From positions 1 to 43,438 of the forward strand of contig CAYTWT010000074.1 in NCBI GenBank assembly GCA_964442185.1: a stretch of 43,438 nucleotides of DNA. Direction: 5' to 3'. Made by a program: the position numbers and the translations under genes. The DNA comes from CADEEV01 sp964442185 (lineage in GTDB: Bacteria; Acidobacteriota; Vicinamibacteria; Fen-336). Under the pieces are notes generated by a model. It saw nothing but the letters and a program-made list of their open reading frames with translations. It did not search any database and was not told the origin of the DNA. This document shows positions 1 to 6,283 of the stretch, in pieces. Positions within the stretch are counted from its first letter, which is position 1. Every line of letters starts with the position of its first letter.

Positions 1-47
1 GACACCCCAAGACATTCGCTGGCTTCGGTGATTTTGTAGATTTTCAT
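1..47 (-). CDS. IS607-type serine recombinase, N-terminal fragment (runs off the window)
   Basis: The first 15 codons of a leftward gene are visible (MKIYKITEASECLGV). They match the N-terminus of the complete recombinase at 42378-42995 in 14 of 15 residues (Tyr to Cys at residue 12), and the DNA matches at 44 of 47 bases. The start codon overlaps the methyltransferase stop as ATGA, so the two genes look translationally coupled. In the complete copy this segment begins a MerR-like helix-turn-helix that binds DNA ahead of a serine-recombinase catalytic domain. The catalytic part of this copy lies outside the window, so activity cannot be judged. Confidence 0.75.
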   Translation of the reverse strand, partial: MKIYKITEASECLGV

Positions 48-904
48 TTGTTCTCGAACATCGTCCCCTGCACTTCCACAGCTTGCGGCTCCGGCCACGG
101 CAGGTGCGGCTGGCTCAGTTCCCGTTCCAGCCGCTTCACCGCGATGTCGCAATACTTCGGCTCGATTTCGATGCCGATGAACTTGCGGCCTAGTTTCGCG
201 CACGCGACTCCCGTGGTGCCGCTGCCCATGAAGGGGTCAAGGATGGTTTCCCCTGCGTCCGTCCACGTTCTAGTGTGGCCCTCGGCCATTGGGTAAGGCA
301 TCGGCGCCGGGTGCCCGCCAAACTCTCCTAGACCGGCTTGCGCGTTGTGAAGGATCCACCAGTTATGCCTCAATCCGTGCGATGGAACGGTTTCCCCGCT
401 GCGTTTCTTCTTCGCCAGAGAGCCGTCGGTTTGCCTGACGGTGCCGCTCATTACGGTTCCAGCGCTGCGGTTGGGCCTATCCTTAATTCCGTTGAAATGC
501 TTCGGCGCTCCATTGCTGAAAACGAACATATATTCGGTGCTTGGAAAGTAACGATTTGCGTCTGGGAATGTCACTCCATCCCTGCAATAAATCATCGTGT
601 CGTGCAAGCGCAGGCCCAAGCCTAAGCAATGAAGCGCATGGCGGAAGGATGTTCCGGTTTCGCTTCCGTTTATAGTTTGGTCGCGGACATTCCACATCAT
701 CACAGCGCCGGTATCAAGCAAATCGCCCAACCCCGTAAGCACAGCAATGCAATCCACCGCCGCGTGTCCACCATAGTCACGCACAGCATCGTAAGGGGGC
801 GAAGTAATCACCGCGTCCACCTTCGGCAGCGTAGGCAGAATCTCAAGGCAATCGCCGCAGTAGATGATGTGCCGACCGTCATGGGATGTCCAGTAGGGCG
901 TCAT
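44..904 (-). CDS. DNA methyltransferase, beta-class N4-cytosine/N6-adenine type
   Basis: A 286-aa SAM-dependent DNA methyltransferase. Motif IV, TSPPY (residues 34-38), binds the target base and motif I, DPFMGSGTTG (223-232), binds SAM. Motif IV precedes motif I with the target-recognition region between them, which is the beta-class order. TSPPY is common in N4-cytosine enzymes but does not exclude N6-adenine. The frame stays open to 1066, but the start at 904 is preferred because it overlaps the stop of the 52-aa gene as ATGA and the residues upstream are a frame shadow of that gene. No restriction endonuclease is visible, so protection of phage DNA is more likely than a full restriction system. 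It is followed, also with an ATGA overlap, by a recombinase gene. Base composition is lower in GC than the phage core. Confidence 0.88.
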   Translation of the reverse strand: MTPYWTSHDGRHIIYCGDCLEILPTLPKVDAVITSPPYDAVRDYGGHAAVDCIAVLTGLGDLLDTGAVMMWNVRDQTINGSETGTSFRHALHCLGLGLRLHDTMIYCRDGVTFPDANRYFPSTEYMFVFSNGAPKHFNGIKDRPNRSAGTVMSGTVRQTDGSLAKKKRSGETVPSHGLRHNWWILHNAQAGLGEFGGHPAPMPYPMAEGHTRTWTDAGETILDPFMGSGTTGVACAKLGRKFIGIEIEPKYCDIAVKRLERELSQPHLPWPEPQAVEVQGTMFENK

Positions 905-1059
905 GGCACTGATGGCTTCAACTCCTTTACCAACTTCTCGTTTGCATCCACAATCTTCTGCATATCCGCAACCGAGAGTTCTTTCTCCAGCGGCTCGAAG
1001 AAATAAACCTTCTCGTCCTCTGTCTGGAAATACTCTTTTGTGACCTTGATGACTTTCAT
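901..1059 (-). CDS. 52-aa hypothetical protein upstream of the methyltransferase
   Basis: A 52-residue acidic protein starting MKVIKVTKEYFQTEDEKVYF and ending KLVKELKPSVP. The start has a Shine-Dalgarno-like GAGGAG 7 bases upstream, and the stop overlaps the methyltransferase start (ATGA). It occupies the stretch that would otherwise be read as an N-terminal extension of the methyltransferase in another frame. The sequence looks like a beta strand or hairpin followed by amphipathic helices with many Lys and Glu residues. I do not recognise a family. A role alongside the methyltransferase (regulator or accessory peptide) is only an inference from coupling. Confidence 0.6.
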   Translation of the reverse strand: MKVIKVTKEYFQTEDEKVYFFEPLEKELSVADMQKIVDANEKLVKELKPSVP

Positions 1060-1072
1060 TTTTCACTCCTCA

Positions 1073-1101
1073 ATCATAGCGTTTTTCGTGTCGAAAAGCA
1101 A
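1073..1101 (-). promoter_or_regulatory. Candidate sigma70 promoter for the methyltransferase operon
   Basis: On the minus strand, TTGCTT (1101-1096) and TATGAT (1078-1073) are separated by exactly 17 bp. The -10 box matches consensus at five of six positions. The expected start point is only about 5-10 bases before the 52-aa gene's start codon, so the transcript would have almost no leader. The site falls where base composition changes from phage-like to more AT-rich. Confidence 0.45.
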
Positions 1102-1142
1102 GCGATTCTAACCGATTCCTTTTGATTTTGTTGGATTTTCAT
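1074..1142 (-). CDS. Possible 22-aa leader peptide
   Basis: A 22-codon reading frame beginning MKIQQNQKES and ending STRKTL. It follows a near-perfect AAGGAGG, though the 12-base spacing is long. It ends inside the -10 box of the promoter for the next genes. It could be a leader peptide or chance; no family is recognised. Confidence 0.22.
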   Translation of the reverse strand: MKIQQNQKESVRIACFSTRKTL

Positions 1143-1159
1143 AAGCAGTTATAACCTCC

Positions 1160-1372
1160 TTATTCGAGTCCCTGGTCTCCGTCCGGTTCGGCGACGTTGC
1201 CCGCCGGACGTTTCGCTTCCTTCTGGTCGCGCTCGCGCTTGCGCTTCGCCCTGCACGGCTGGCAGCGCTTCGGATCGGTGAAGCCCATCTTCTCGAAGAA
1301 CGCCTGCGCCTTCTGGTCGTGGACGAAGTCTTCGCCGCAGCCGTTGCATCGCAACATCTTGTCCTGGCCCAT
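1160..1372 (-). CDS. Zinc-ribbon protein (zf-trcl-like)
   Basis: A 70-aa protein with the pattern C-x2-CG near the N-terminus, then an aromatic-rich stretch ending in KGF-like MGFTDPKRC and CxxCR, followed by a run of Arg and Lys. This is the layout of the small 'probable zinc-ribbon' (zf-trcl-like) domain found in phage and bacterial proteins. Four cysteines should bind one zinc ion, and the basic tail suggests nucleic-acid contact. The start at 1372 has AAGGAG eight bases upstream. It is the last gene of the leftward early cluster before the second promoter. Target and pathway are unknown. Confidence 0.7.
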   Translation of the reverse strand: MGQDKMLRCNGCGEDFVHDQKAQAFFEKMGFTDPKRCQPCRAKRKRERDQKEAKRPAGNVAEPDGDQGLE

Positions 1373-1374
1373 GA

Positions 1375-1455
1375 TCAAGTCTCCTTTTCCGTGTGCTTCC
1401 GCCCTCTTCCGCCAGCTTCCGCAGGCGGGTCCAAACCGACCGTCATGCCGTACAT
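1375..1455 (-). CDS. Possible 26-aa peptide
   Basis: A 26-codon frame begins MYGMTVGLDPPAEAG, overlaps the stop of the preceding gene as TGATG and ends four bases before the zinc-ribbon gene's start. Its 3' end supplies the zinc-ribbon gene's Shine-Dalgarno. The tight packing is the only evidence that it is translated; no family is recognised. Confidence 0.25.
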   Translation of the reverse strand: MYGMTVGLDPPAEAGGRGRKHTEKET

Positions 1456-2069
1456 CAAACGTGCGTCTCCGCTCGTGGGAACAGGTTCAGCTTCACCTGG
1501 TCGACGAACCAGGCCTCGCCCCAACCGTTCGGGTTCCTGCGCTCGCCGATCTGCTTGGCGGTGCCGCCGGAGGTCCAGCCAGCGATCCTGAACCGATGGT
1601 GAGCCTTGACCGTCACGAGCGCGAAGCGGTCGGTATCGACATCCTTCTCACGCACGACGAGCTGACCGTCGTCTCGCACCACGGTTCGAACCTGGTAAGC
1701 GCCCACGTCCTTCGCCTTCATCTTCGCTGGCGTCCACTCGAGTCCCAGGAACTTCGCAAAGGCGAGCTCGCCAGCGGCGCCAAGGATGTGCTGCTCCCAT
1801 GCCCAGCCGTCCCGCATCTTGAACGCCCCGCCGGACTTCAGCCCGTGTTCGTGATCCTCCCAGTTCCGCTGGATCCCCACCATAGCCGCTCGTTTGAAAT
1901 CCTGGTACGAAAGCTCGACGGTGTTCCCCACGATTCCAGGCTTCGGCGCCGCCTCGACGGCGCCTTTACCGTTGCACGGGACGCAGCGATACATCGTCGT
2001 GACCTGCTTGCCCCCGTACTCGACGCTGCCGTAGGTCAGGCCGCGGCCTTCGCAGGCGGTGCAGATCAT
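1455..2069 (-). CDS. 204-aa phage protein with DnaJ-type zinc finger
   Basis: The N-terminus holds two CxxC-x-G motifs (CTACEGRG at residues 3-10 and, some 25 residues later, CVPCNGKG), as in one repeat of the DnaJ cysteine-rich zinc finger. The remaining 160 residues are a mixed alpha/beta domain containing GELAFAKFLG, a valine-rich strand segment and GWGEAWFVDQ. I do not recognise that domain; its E/K spacing and strand pattern could suit a nuclease-like or nucleotide-binding fold, but no catalytic motif is clear. The start at 2069 overlaps the stop of the gene before it (ATGA). A similar CxxCxG pair ends the replication protein at 8716-9639, which may suggest a shared partner. Confidence 0.72.
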   Translation of the reverse strand: MICTACEGRGLTYGSVEYGGKQVTTMYRCVPCNGKGAVEAAPKPGIVGNTVELSYQDFKRAAMVGIQRNWEDHEHGLKSGGAFKMRDGWAWEQHILGAAGELAFAKFLGLEWTPAKMKAKDVGAYQVRTVVRDDGQLVVREKDVDTDRFALVTVKAHHRFRIAGWTSGGTAKQIGERRNPNGWGEAWFVDQVKLNLFPRAETHV

Positions 2070-2386
2070 GGGCTTGTCCTCATCGGCTTGCCGTCCAGTT
2101 CGGCGAGCGCCTTCCTGAGTTTGTAGACCTCGCCGTTCTGACCGCAGATCTCCTCCTCGCTCCAGATTGCTGAAGCTTCCCGCGCTGCCTCGACCACGGC
2201 CTCGGCCCGCTCGGCACGCGCCCTCCAGTCGATTGCGTCGACCATGACTCGGGACGCCAGCTTCGTCGAGACGTTCTTCGTGTTCTCGAGTGCGGCCACC
2301 AGACCGTTCAACGAAGCGACCTGGCTGCGCAGATCCATGCAGTGGCATCGGCGGTGGGGTCCATCGCTGTCGCAGAAGTCGCTCAT
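2066..2386 (-). CDS. 106-aa hypothetical coiled-coil-like phage protein
   Basis: The protein opens MSDFCDSDGPHRRCHCMDLR, a short Cys/His-rich segment that might bind a metal, and then becomes mostly helical with heptad-like Ala and Glu spacing (RAERAEAVVEAAREA). It is flanked by ATGA overlaps on both sides, so it is translated as part of the leftward early cluster. The frame is open upstream to 2674, but that stretch overlaps the next gene entirely and reads as a shadow. No function is recognised. Confidence 0.6.
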   Translation of the reverse strand: MSDFCDSDGPHRRCHCMDLRSQVASLNGLVAALENTKNVSTKLASRVMVDAIDWRARAERAEAVVEAAREASAIWSEEEICGQNGEVYKLRKALAELDGKPMRTSP

Positions 2387-2772
2387 GGCAGCTTCCAGAC
2401 TCCGAGCGCGTAGAGCGCCGCGTAGCAGATCGCCATCGAGACGGATTTGTCCTGGCCGTGGCCGCCCCGTCCACCCCTCGAGGACTTCTCGTCGAAGTGG
2501 GCATACCACTCTGAGCCGCTGTCGAAGATCCCGTACTGCGCGATCTCGATGATGAACCCGAGCGCGCTCATCCGCTCGACCACGCACCAAGCGGAGTCCA
2601 TGTTCTTGCTGAACGGCGACAGACCCGAGAGCTCGATGTAGGCGCCCTTCGGATCCTCGAGCGGGACGTTCCACTGATTGGCGACGTGTGGCGACCGCCT
2701 CCAGCCGAGCACTCTCTCAGCGATGAGCGCGTCGAGCTCGGGACCAGACGGAAGGAGCTCTGAAAGTTTCAT
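2383..2772 (-). CDS. Phage ABA sandwich (DUF2591-like) protein
   Basis: A 129-aa protein with the features of the small 'Phage ABA sandwich' family: an N-terminal helix (ELDALIAERVLGW), a central FSKNMDSAWCVVERM segment like the family's 'YSTDIAAAWEVVEKL', a strand region ending EWYAHF, and a C-terminal helix rich in alanine and tyrosine (SMAICYAALYALGV). The family is widespread in phages and has no assigned function. The ATG at 2772 overlaps the previous stop as TGATG; a GTG one codon earlier is also possible. Confidence 0.72.
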   Translation of the reverse strand: MKLSELLPSGPELDALIAERVLGWRRSPHVANQWNVPLEDPKGAYIELSGLSPFSKNMDSAWCVVERMSALGFIIEIAQYGIFDSGSEWYAHFDEKSSRGGRGGHGQDKSVSMAICYAALYALGVWKLP

Positions 2773-3029
2773 CACGCCTTCCTGCCAGAGAAGAACCCCT
2801 TCATCCTCTGCTTCCAGGTCCGGCGCTCCTTGCGCTGCTCTTCCGAGAGCTCCGAGAGATGCGACTTCTCGTTCTCGTAGTCCGTGAGCGGCAGACCGCG
2901 GAACGTCTTGATCGGCACGGGATCGGCCTTGCGCGGCTTCGGCGCCAGGCCACTGTGATCGGCTTTCCGCTTGAGCTCGACGGCGCGGTTACGGTCGCGC
3001 TGCAGCTGGACTTTGCGTAGGTAACTCAT
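2772..3029 (-). CDS. 85-aa basic hypothetical protein
   Basis: A strongly basic, Lys/Arg-rich protein starting MSYLRKVQLQRDRN and ending RMKGFFSGRKA. A GGAGG lies just upstream of the ATG at 3029, which favours this start over the longer open frame to 3098. The charge suggests nucleic-acid binding, but there is no recognisable fold. A 68-base gap before it (3030-3097) holds only that ribosome-binding site and a GC-rich stretch. Confidence 0.6.
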   Translation of the reverse strand: MSYLRKVQLQRDRNRAVELKRKADHSGLAPKPRKADPVPIKTFRGLPLTDYENEKSHLSELSEEQRKERRTWKQRMKGFFSGRKA

Positions 3030-3097
3030 CGATCCTCCAAATTCTCGGGGCCGGTATCTCCCCAACCCCAGCCCCGTGTTTCCGTCTCTCCAAGGCA

Positions 3098-3316
3098 CTA
3101 TCCCCTCGAGCGATTCTGTAATGGCCGCTGCGGATTCTTTGGCCCATCTAAACGGGCGTCATACTCGAAGGCGCACCCGACTTCGCCCGAAACGAGATGC
3201 CCGTACCGGCTGGCGTGTTTCGATGACAACGCTTGAGCGTTCTTGTAGCAGGATGCCTCCCACCCGCAGTCCTTACAAGTCGCCACGGCGTGCACCACCC
3301 CAAACTTCCTGTTCAC
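3098..3316 (-). CDS. 72-aa zinc-binding small phage protein
   Basis: The GTG start at 3316 overlaps the preceding stop as GTGA. The protein contains ATCKDCGW, then an Ala/Lys/His-rich helix and RYGHLVSGEVG, a pattern seen in many short phage and bacterial zinc-ribbon-like proteins in which a CxxCGW pair and later His residues may hold zinc. Function is unknown. It sits directly downstream of the RecT and nuclease block. Confidence 0.62.
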   Translation of the reverse strand: MNRKFGVVHAVATCKDCGWEASCYKNAQALSSKHASRYGHLVSGEVGCAFEYDARLDGPKNPQRPLQNRSRG

Positions 3317-4002
3317 GCCCGCACCGCCTTGATCGACTCGCTCACGGCCTTGGTCCCAGGCAGGGCGAAGGCGCCCTTCTGAGAGCGCGCGAGAGCGTTG
3401 AGCGCGGACAGGTTCACCTCGATGAGGTTCAGCCACTCGGGGTGCTCGACGACGTACTTCAGCAGCCTCATCTTGTCCGTGAGCTCGGCGCGCCACACGG
3501 TGCGCGTGCTGACGCCATCGACCTTGGCGGTCTCGGGCGCGACGGTCACGACCGGCGCGGAGATCGGCTCTTCGAGGATCGCGCTCGCTCCGGCCTTGTC
3601 GCCGGACGCTTCGGCATCGATGGCGTCCTGGAGCAACCGCTCCTCTTCCTGCTTGCGCGCCAGCTCGGCGAGCTCGCGCTGCTTCGCTTCGGCGATGCGG
3701 CGCTGCTCGGTCTCGTAGCCGATGAGCTTGGGGCTGATGATGGATCGCGCGTCCTTGATCGCCTCGAGGAACATCCCCTCCATCTGCGTGATGAACTTGT
3801 GGGCCTTGTGCGCGGCCTGCTTGGGCTCGGCGAAGCGCTCGACCACGATCTTCTCGGCGCGGGCGATGTCCTTGAGGATCTCGCTCCCCGCCTGGTGGCT
3901 CATTTTGTCGATGACGGCCAGCGTGCTCGCCTGGATAAACAGCGATTGGTTCTGCGCTGTCAGGTCGCCCGTCTCGGGCTGGATGATTTCGATGTTGGTC
4001 AC
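3313..4002 (-). CDS. 229-aa coiled-coil protein of the recombination block
   Basis: The GTG start at 4002 follows AAGGAGG at six bases and overlaps the nuclease stop (GTGA), which settles the start. After a hydrophilic N-terminus, residues of about 55-130 form a long heptad-like helix ending in REL/ARKQEEER, followed by a Val/Pro-rich stretch and a compact C-terminal domain (TVWRAELTDKMRLLKYVVEH). Similar proteins of unknown function commonly sit next to RecT-type annealases and Cas4/RecB-type nucleases in phages, so an accessory role in recombination is plausible. That role is inferred from context, not shown by a catalytic motif. Confidence 0.7.
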   Translation of the reverse strand: MTNIEIIQPETGDLTAQNQSLFIQASTLAVIDKMSHQAGSEILKDIARAEKIVVERFAEPKQAAHKAHKFITQMEGMFLEAIKDARSIISPKLIGYETEQRRIAEAKQRELAELARKQEEERLLQDAIDAEASGDKAGASAILEEPISAPVVTVAPETAKVDGVSTRTVWRAELTDKMRLLKYVVEHPEWLNLIEVNLSALNALARSQKGAFALPGTKAVSESIKAVRA

Positions 4003-4541
4003 AGCGTGCCTCCTTGTAGTTCCAGTTTGATGTAAGCAACCGTCACGAGCGCCTTCGCGCGGTCGAAGTCCCTGCGGTCGGTGAACTCCACGAAGTTCGG
4101 GCGCTTGCCTTCGTGCGAGAGATAGAGCGCCGCCCTGCGCGGCATAGGCTGCCCAGGATTCTGAGCAGCCCATGCCAGCGCGTAGAGCGCGACTTGGTAG
4201 CGATGCCAGCTGGCAGCGAGGCCGGTCTTGCGGTCGAGGATCCAGTTCGAATCCTTGAAGCAGCATTCCCAGTCGAGCGTGCCCTTGTAGCCCATCGCCT
4301 CGTTGACGACCTTGAGCTCCTGCGCGTGCGTCTTCGGCTGGACCTCGCGGCGGAAGATCCTCTCGCTCTCGACGAACGGCATGACCGACTCATCGATGCT
4401 CGCCTCGTCGAGATCCCCCTTCACGTCCAGGGCGCAGGCTTCGTGCGCGTAGGTGCCGCGGAGCATCGCCGCTTCGTTCGAGAAGCTCTCGTCGATCAGG
4501 CCGTTGAGCTTGATGACGTTCGTCACGCGCAGGAGTTCCAT
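3999..4541 (-). CDS. PD-(D/E)XK exonuclease, RecB/Cas4-like
   Basis: A 180-aa nuclease of the PD-(D/E)XK superfamily. GTYAHE (29-34) is the N-terminal His motif, GTLDW (87-91) carries the first acidic metal ligand, ILDRKTG supplies the D-x-K pair (103, 105), and Q116 in RYQVALYA is the conserved motif-IV-like glutamine. Such nucleases resect double-stranded DNA to give single strands for annealing. It lies immediately downstream of the RecT-like gene, so the two would form a lambda Red/RecET-like recombination pair. It is short for the family but has all the usual motifs. Confidence 0.86.
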   Translation of the reverse strand: MELLRVTNVIKLNGLIDESFSNEAAMLRGTYAHEACALDVKGDLDEASIDESVMPFVESERIFRREVQPKTHAQELKVVNEAMGYKGTLDWECCFKDSNWILDRKTGLAASWHRYQVALYALAWAAQNPGQPMPRRAALYLSHEGKRPNFVEFTDRRDFDRAKALVTVAYIKLELQGGTL

Positions 4542-4545
4542 GGGC

Positions 4546-5565
4546 CTACCCGCCCTGCTCGAAGAGGTTGTCCGGCGGTGCGTCGTCGGCCTCGACCGTC
4601 GCGGGCTCCATGTGCATGAGGTTCTGGTAGACCTTGTCCGGCCCGCTCGGCTGGGGCTTGCGGGTCTCCGCGATCAAGACAAGCGCGAACTGTCCCTTGA
4701 GCTGCTTGGCCAGGTCCGAGAGCTTCGTGTCGAACGTGGTGCTCTCGAGCTTCGCGCCGCTCGACGTCTCGACGCTGATGACGAAGAAGGTCTTTCCGCC
4801 GCCGGTCTTCGGGACGACCGTGCCGACGAGCACCTTCGACAGCTTCGAGTGATCGACCGTCGCCACGGGCTGGGAGGGTGCGACCGCCTGCTGCGGAGCG
4901 GTCTTGGTTTCCTTCGTGAACTTCTCGACCTCGGCCGTCGTCGGCGCCGACTTCGAGCGCGGGCGCAGCATCGTCACGCCCTCGGGGGTCGTGCCGATCT
5001 CGACGTAGTCCTCGGCCTCCTCGCGGCTCGAGACGCCCTTGAACACCCCAGGATCCGCATCGCGCATCGCGAACCACCGCGCGCGCATCTGGAGCATCCG
5101 GCCCTCGTAGGTCGTCCACGGGCCGGTGGCGCCGCTGCGCTGGTAGAGTCCGGCGGTCTTCGCGTCCTCGCGCGTGAAGCGGCGCTCGATGACCGCGCCG
5201 TTCTTCATCGTGATCACGCAGTGGCCCTCGCCCTTCGCCTTGGCCTGGTCGGGCGCGCGCTCCTCGATGGTCGCGAAGGAGGCGTCACGCTTGAACAGCG
5301 CGAGACCCAGGTCGCCCCAAATCGACGGGCGGCCGTTGATGACCGCGATGTTCTGCAGCGCCTGCGTCGGCGAGATCCGCAGCTCGCTGCCCATCTGCAC
5401 CGCGAGCACGATGCCCGCCTCGTTCATGCCCTTCGGCGCCAGCGCGCTCGAGTGGATGAGCTTCGACCACGTCATGAGCTCGGTCAGGTTCCGCGGCTGG
5501 AACCGATCCGGCAGGCCCACCAGCTTCTCTTCCGGCAACGCCAGGTCTTTCGTCACGTCCGTCAT
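4546..5565 (-). CDS. recT: RecT-family single-strand annealing protein
   Basis: A 339-aa protein with a RecT-like core in its first 200 residues: LRISPTQALQNIAVINGRPS, a GDLGLALF segment, and an FTREDAKTAGL...TYEGRMLQMRARWFAMRD block matching the annealase signature in which the C-terminal basic and aromatic residues contact single-stranded DNA. The last third is an acidic, proline-containing tail, which may bind partners. The start at 5565 follows AGGAGG. It is expected to anneal complementary strands during phage replication and repair, using ends made by the nuclease encoded next to it. The 158-base gap upstream contains two hairpins. Confidence 0.85.
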   Translation of the reverse strand: MTDVTKDLALPEEKLVGLPDRFQPRNLTELMTWSKLIHSSALAPKGMNEAGIVLAVQMGSELRISPTQALQNIAVINGRPSIWGDLGLALFKRDASFATIEERAPDQAKAKGEGHCVITMKNGAVIERRFTREDAKTAGLYQRSGATGPWTTYEGRMLQMRARWFAMRDADPGVFKGVSSREEAEDYVEIGTTPEGVTMLRPRSKSAPTTAEVEKFTKETKTAPQQAVAPSQPVATVDHSKLSKVLVGTVVPKTGGGKTFFVISVETSSGAKLESTTFDTKLSDLAKQLKGQFALVLIAETRKPQPSGPDKVYQNLMHMEPATVEADDAPPDNLFEQGG

Positions 5566-5609
5566 ACGACCTCCTGAGTTTTTTTCCCGAGCGAAAATGC
5601 GCGGGCTAC

Positions 5610-5641
5610 AGCGGCTGGGCAAGGTGGTAGTCCCAGCCGCT
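5610..5641. repeat. 10-bp perfect hairpin upstream of recT
   Basis: Arms 5610-5619 (AGCGGCTGGG) and 5632-5641 pair perfectly around a 12-base loop. It lies in the gap between the 93-aa gene and recT, within the leftward operon. There is no uridine run on the transcribed side, so it is not a classical terminator; an intercistronic stabiliser or processing site is possible. Confidence 0.6.
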
Positions 5642-5662
5642 GCGGTCTACGCACTTCCCATC

Positions 5663-5690
5663 GCTCCGGTCGCTTCAGGACGACCGGAGC
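5663..5690. repeat. Second 10-bp perfect hairpin upstream of recT
   Basis: Arms GCTCCGGTCG (5663-5672) and 5681-5690 are perfect inverted copies around an 8-base loop. It is only 21 bases from the first hairpin, giving tandem stems in a 158-base gap. Read rightward it is followed by TTTGG, a weak terminator at best. Confidence 0.6.
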
Positions 5691-5723
5691 TTTGGAGAGG
5701 GGGAGACGCGCCGAAGCACGCCC

Positions 5724-6005
5724 TTAACTGACGTTGTAACCGCAGCCGTCGCACTCGAGCGACGAGCTGCTGATCCTCCCGTAACAGTGGGGACACGGCC
5801 GACCGCTGCTCGCGCGCACCGCCGCGTGCTGCAGCTGAAGCTTCTCGTTCTCGACCTTGATCATCGTGCGGACCTTCTCCAGCAGCCCCTCCGCGCGCGC
5901 GTGATCTTCCTTCCGTAGCCTGTCGATCACCTTGCCGTAGGGGTCGACGGCCGGATGCATCAGTAACTCACAGACCCGCGCGAGTTCCATCGTGAGGCTA
6001 TCCAT
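5724..6005 (-). CDS. 93-aa protein with C-terminal zinc ribbon
   Basis: Helical N-terminal two-thirds (MDSLTMELARVCELLMHP and a Lys/Glu-rich helix), then CPHC and CDGC pairs separated by ten residues at the C-terminus, a rubredoxin-type zinc ribbon. It overlaps the previous gene by eight bases. The longer upstream frame to 6122 is a shadow of that gene. It may be a nucleic-acid or protein-binding early regulator; nothing identifies its target. Confidence 0.65.
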   Translation of the reverse strand: MDSLTMELARVCELLMHPAVDPYGKVIDRLRKEDHARAEGLLEKVRTMIKVENEKLQLQHAAVRASSGRPCPHCYGRISSSSLECDGCGYNVS

Positions 6006-6210
6006 GGTTGAGCTCCTTGGCTTTGGTGATGGCGGCTCGGGCCGAGCCCAGCACTCGCTGGACGACGGGATCATCCTGCCCGAGCAGTTGAAGCTCGCTG
6101 CACGTTTCGACAAGCGCGGCAAGCAGGTCTCGATTGGTCTGCCTGAGCAGCGCGATCAGCGCGGTGGGAGTGGTGTTCGCGTCCATGTTCGGTTCCAAGT
6201 TCAGGCCCAT
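5998..6210 (-). CDS. 70-aa hypothetical helical protein
   Basis: Starts MGLNLEPNMDANTTP after a GGGGTGG ribosome-binding-like run six bases upstream; ATGs at 6231 and 6186 are alternatives. The body is a helical, leucine-rich segment (ALIALLRQTNRDLLAAL) of a kind common in short phage proteins. No function is recognised. Its end overlaps the zinc-ribbon gene downstream, so the two are probably co-translated. Confidence 0.55.
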   Translation of the reverse strand: MGLNLEPNMDANTTPTALIALLRQTNRDLLAALVETCSELQLLGQDDPVVQRVLGSARAAITKAKELNHG

Positions 6211-6248
6211 TCTATACCACCCCTGTGTCATAAAAGGACACGCGAGAG

Positions 6249-6266
6249 GGGCCCGCCCGTGGGCCC
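6249..6266. repeat. Short GGGCCC hairpin
   Basis: Two GGGCCC hexamers six bases apart can form a stem downstream of the DUF932 gene. The nearest U-rich stretch on the leftward transcript is about 12 bases away, so it is at best a weak or partial terminator. Confidence 0.35.
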
Positions 6267-6283
6267 GTCATCGTGCAGCCTTT

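Noticed and set aside
905..1066. N-terminal extension of the methyltransferase to 1066
   Set aside because: The same bases code for the 52-aa protein with an RBS; the extension reads as an unstructured Gly/Arg/Cys-rich shadow.
6249..6266. Terminator of the DUF932 gene
   Set aside because: The stem is only six pairs and the U-rich stretch on the leftward strand is about 12 bases away.
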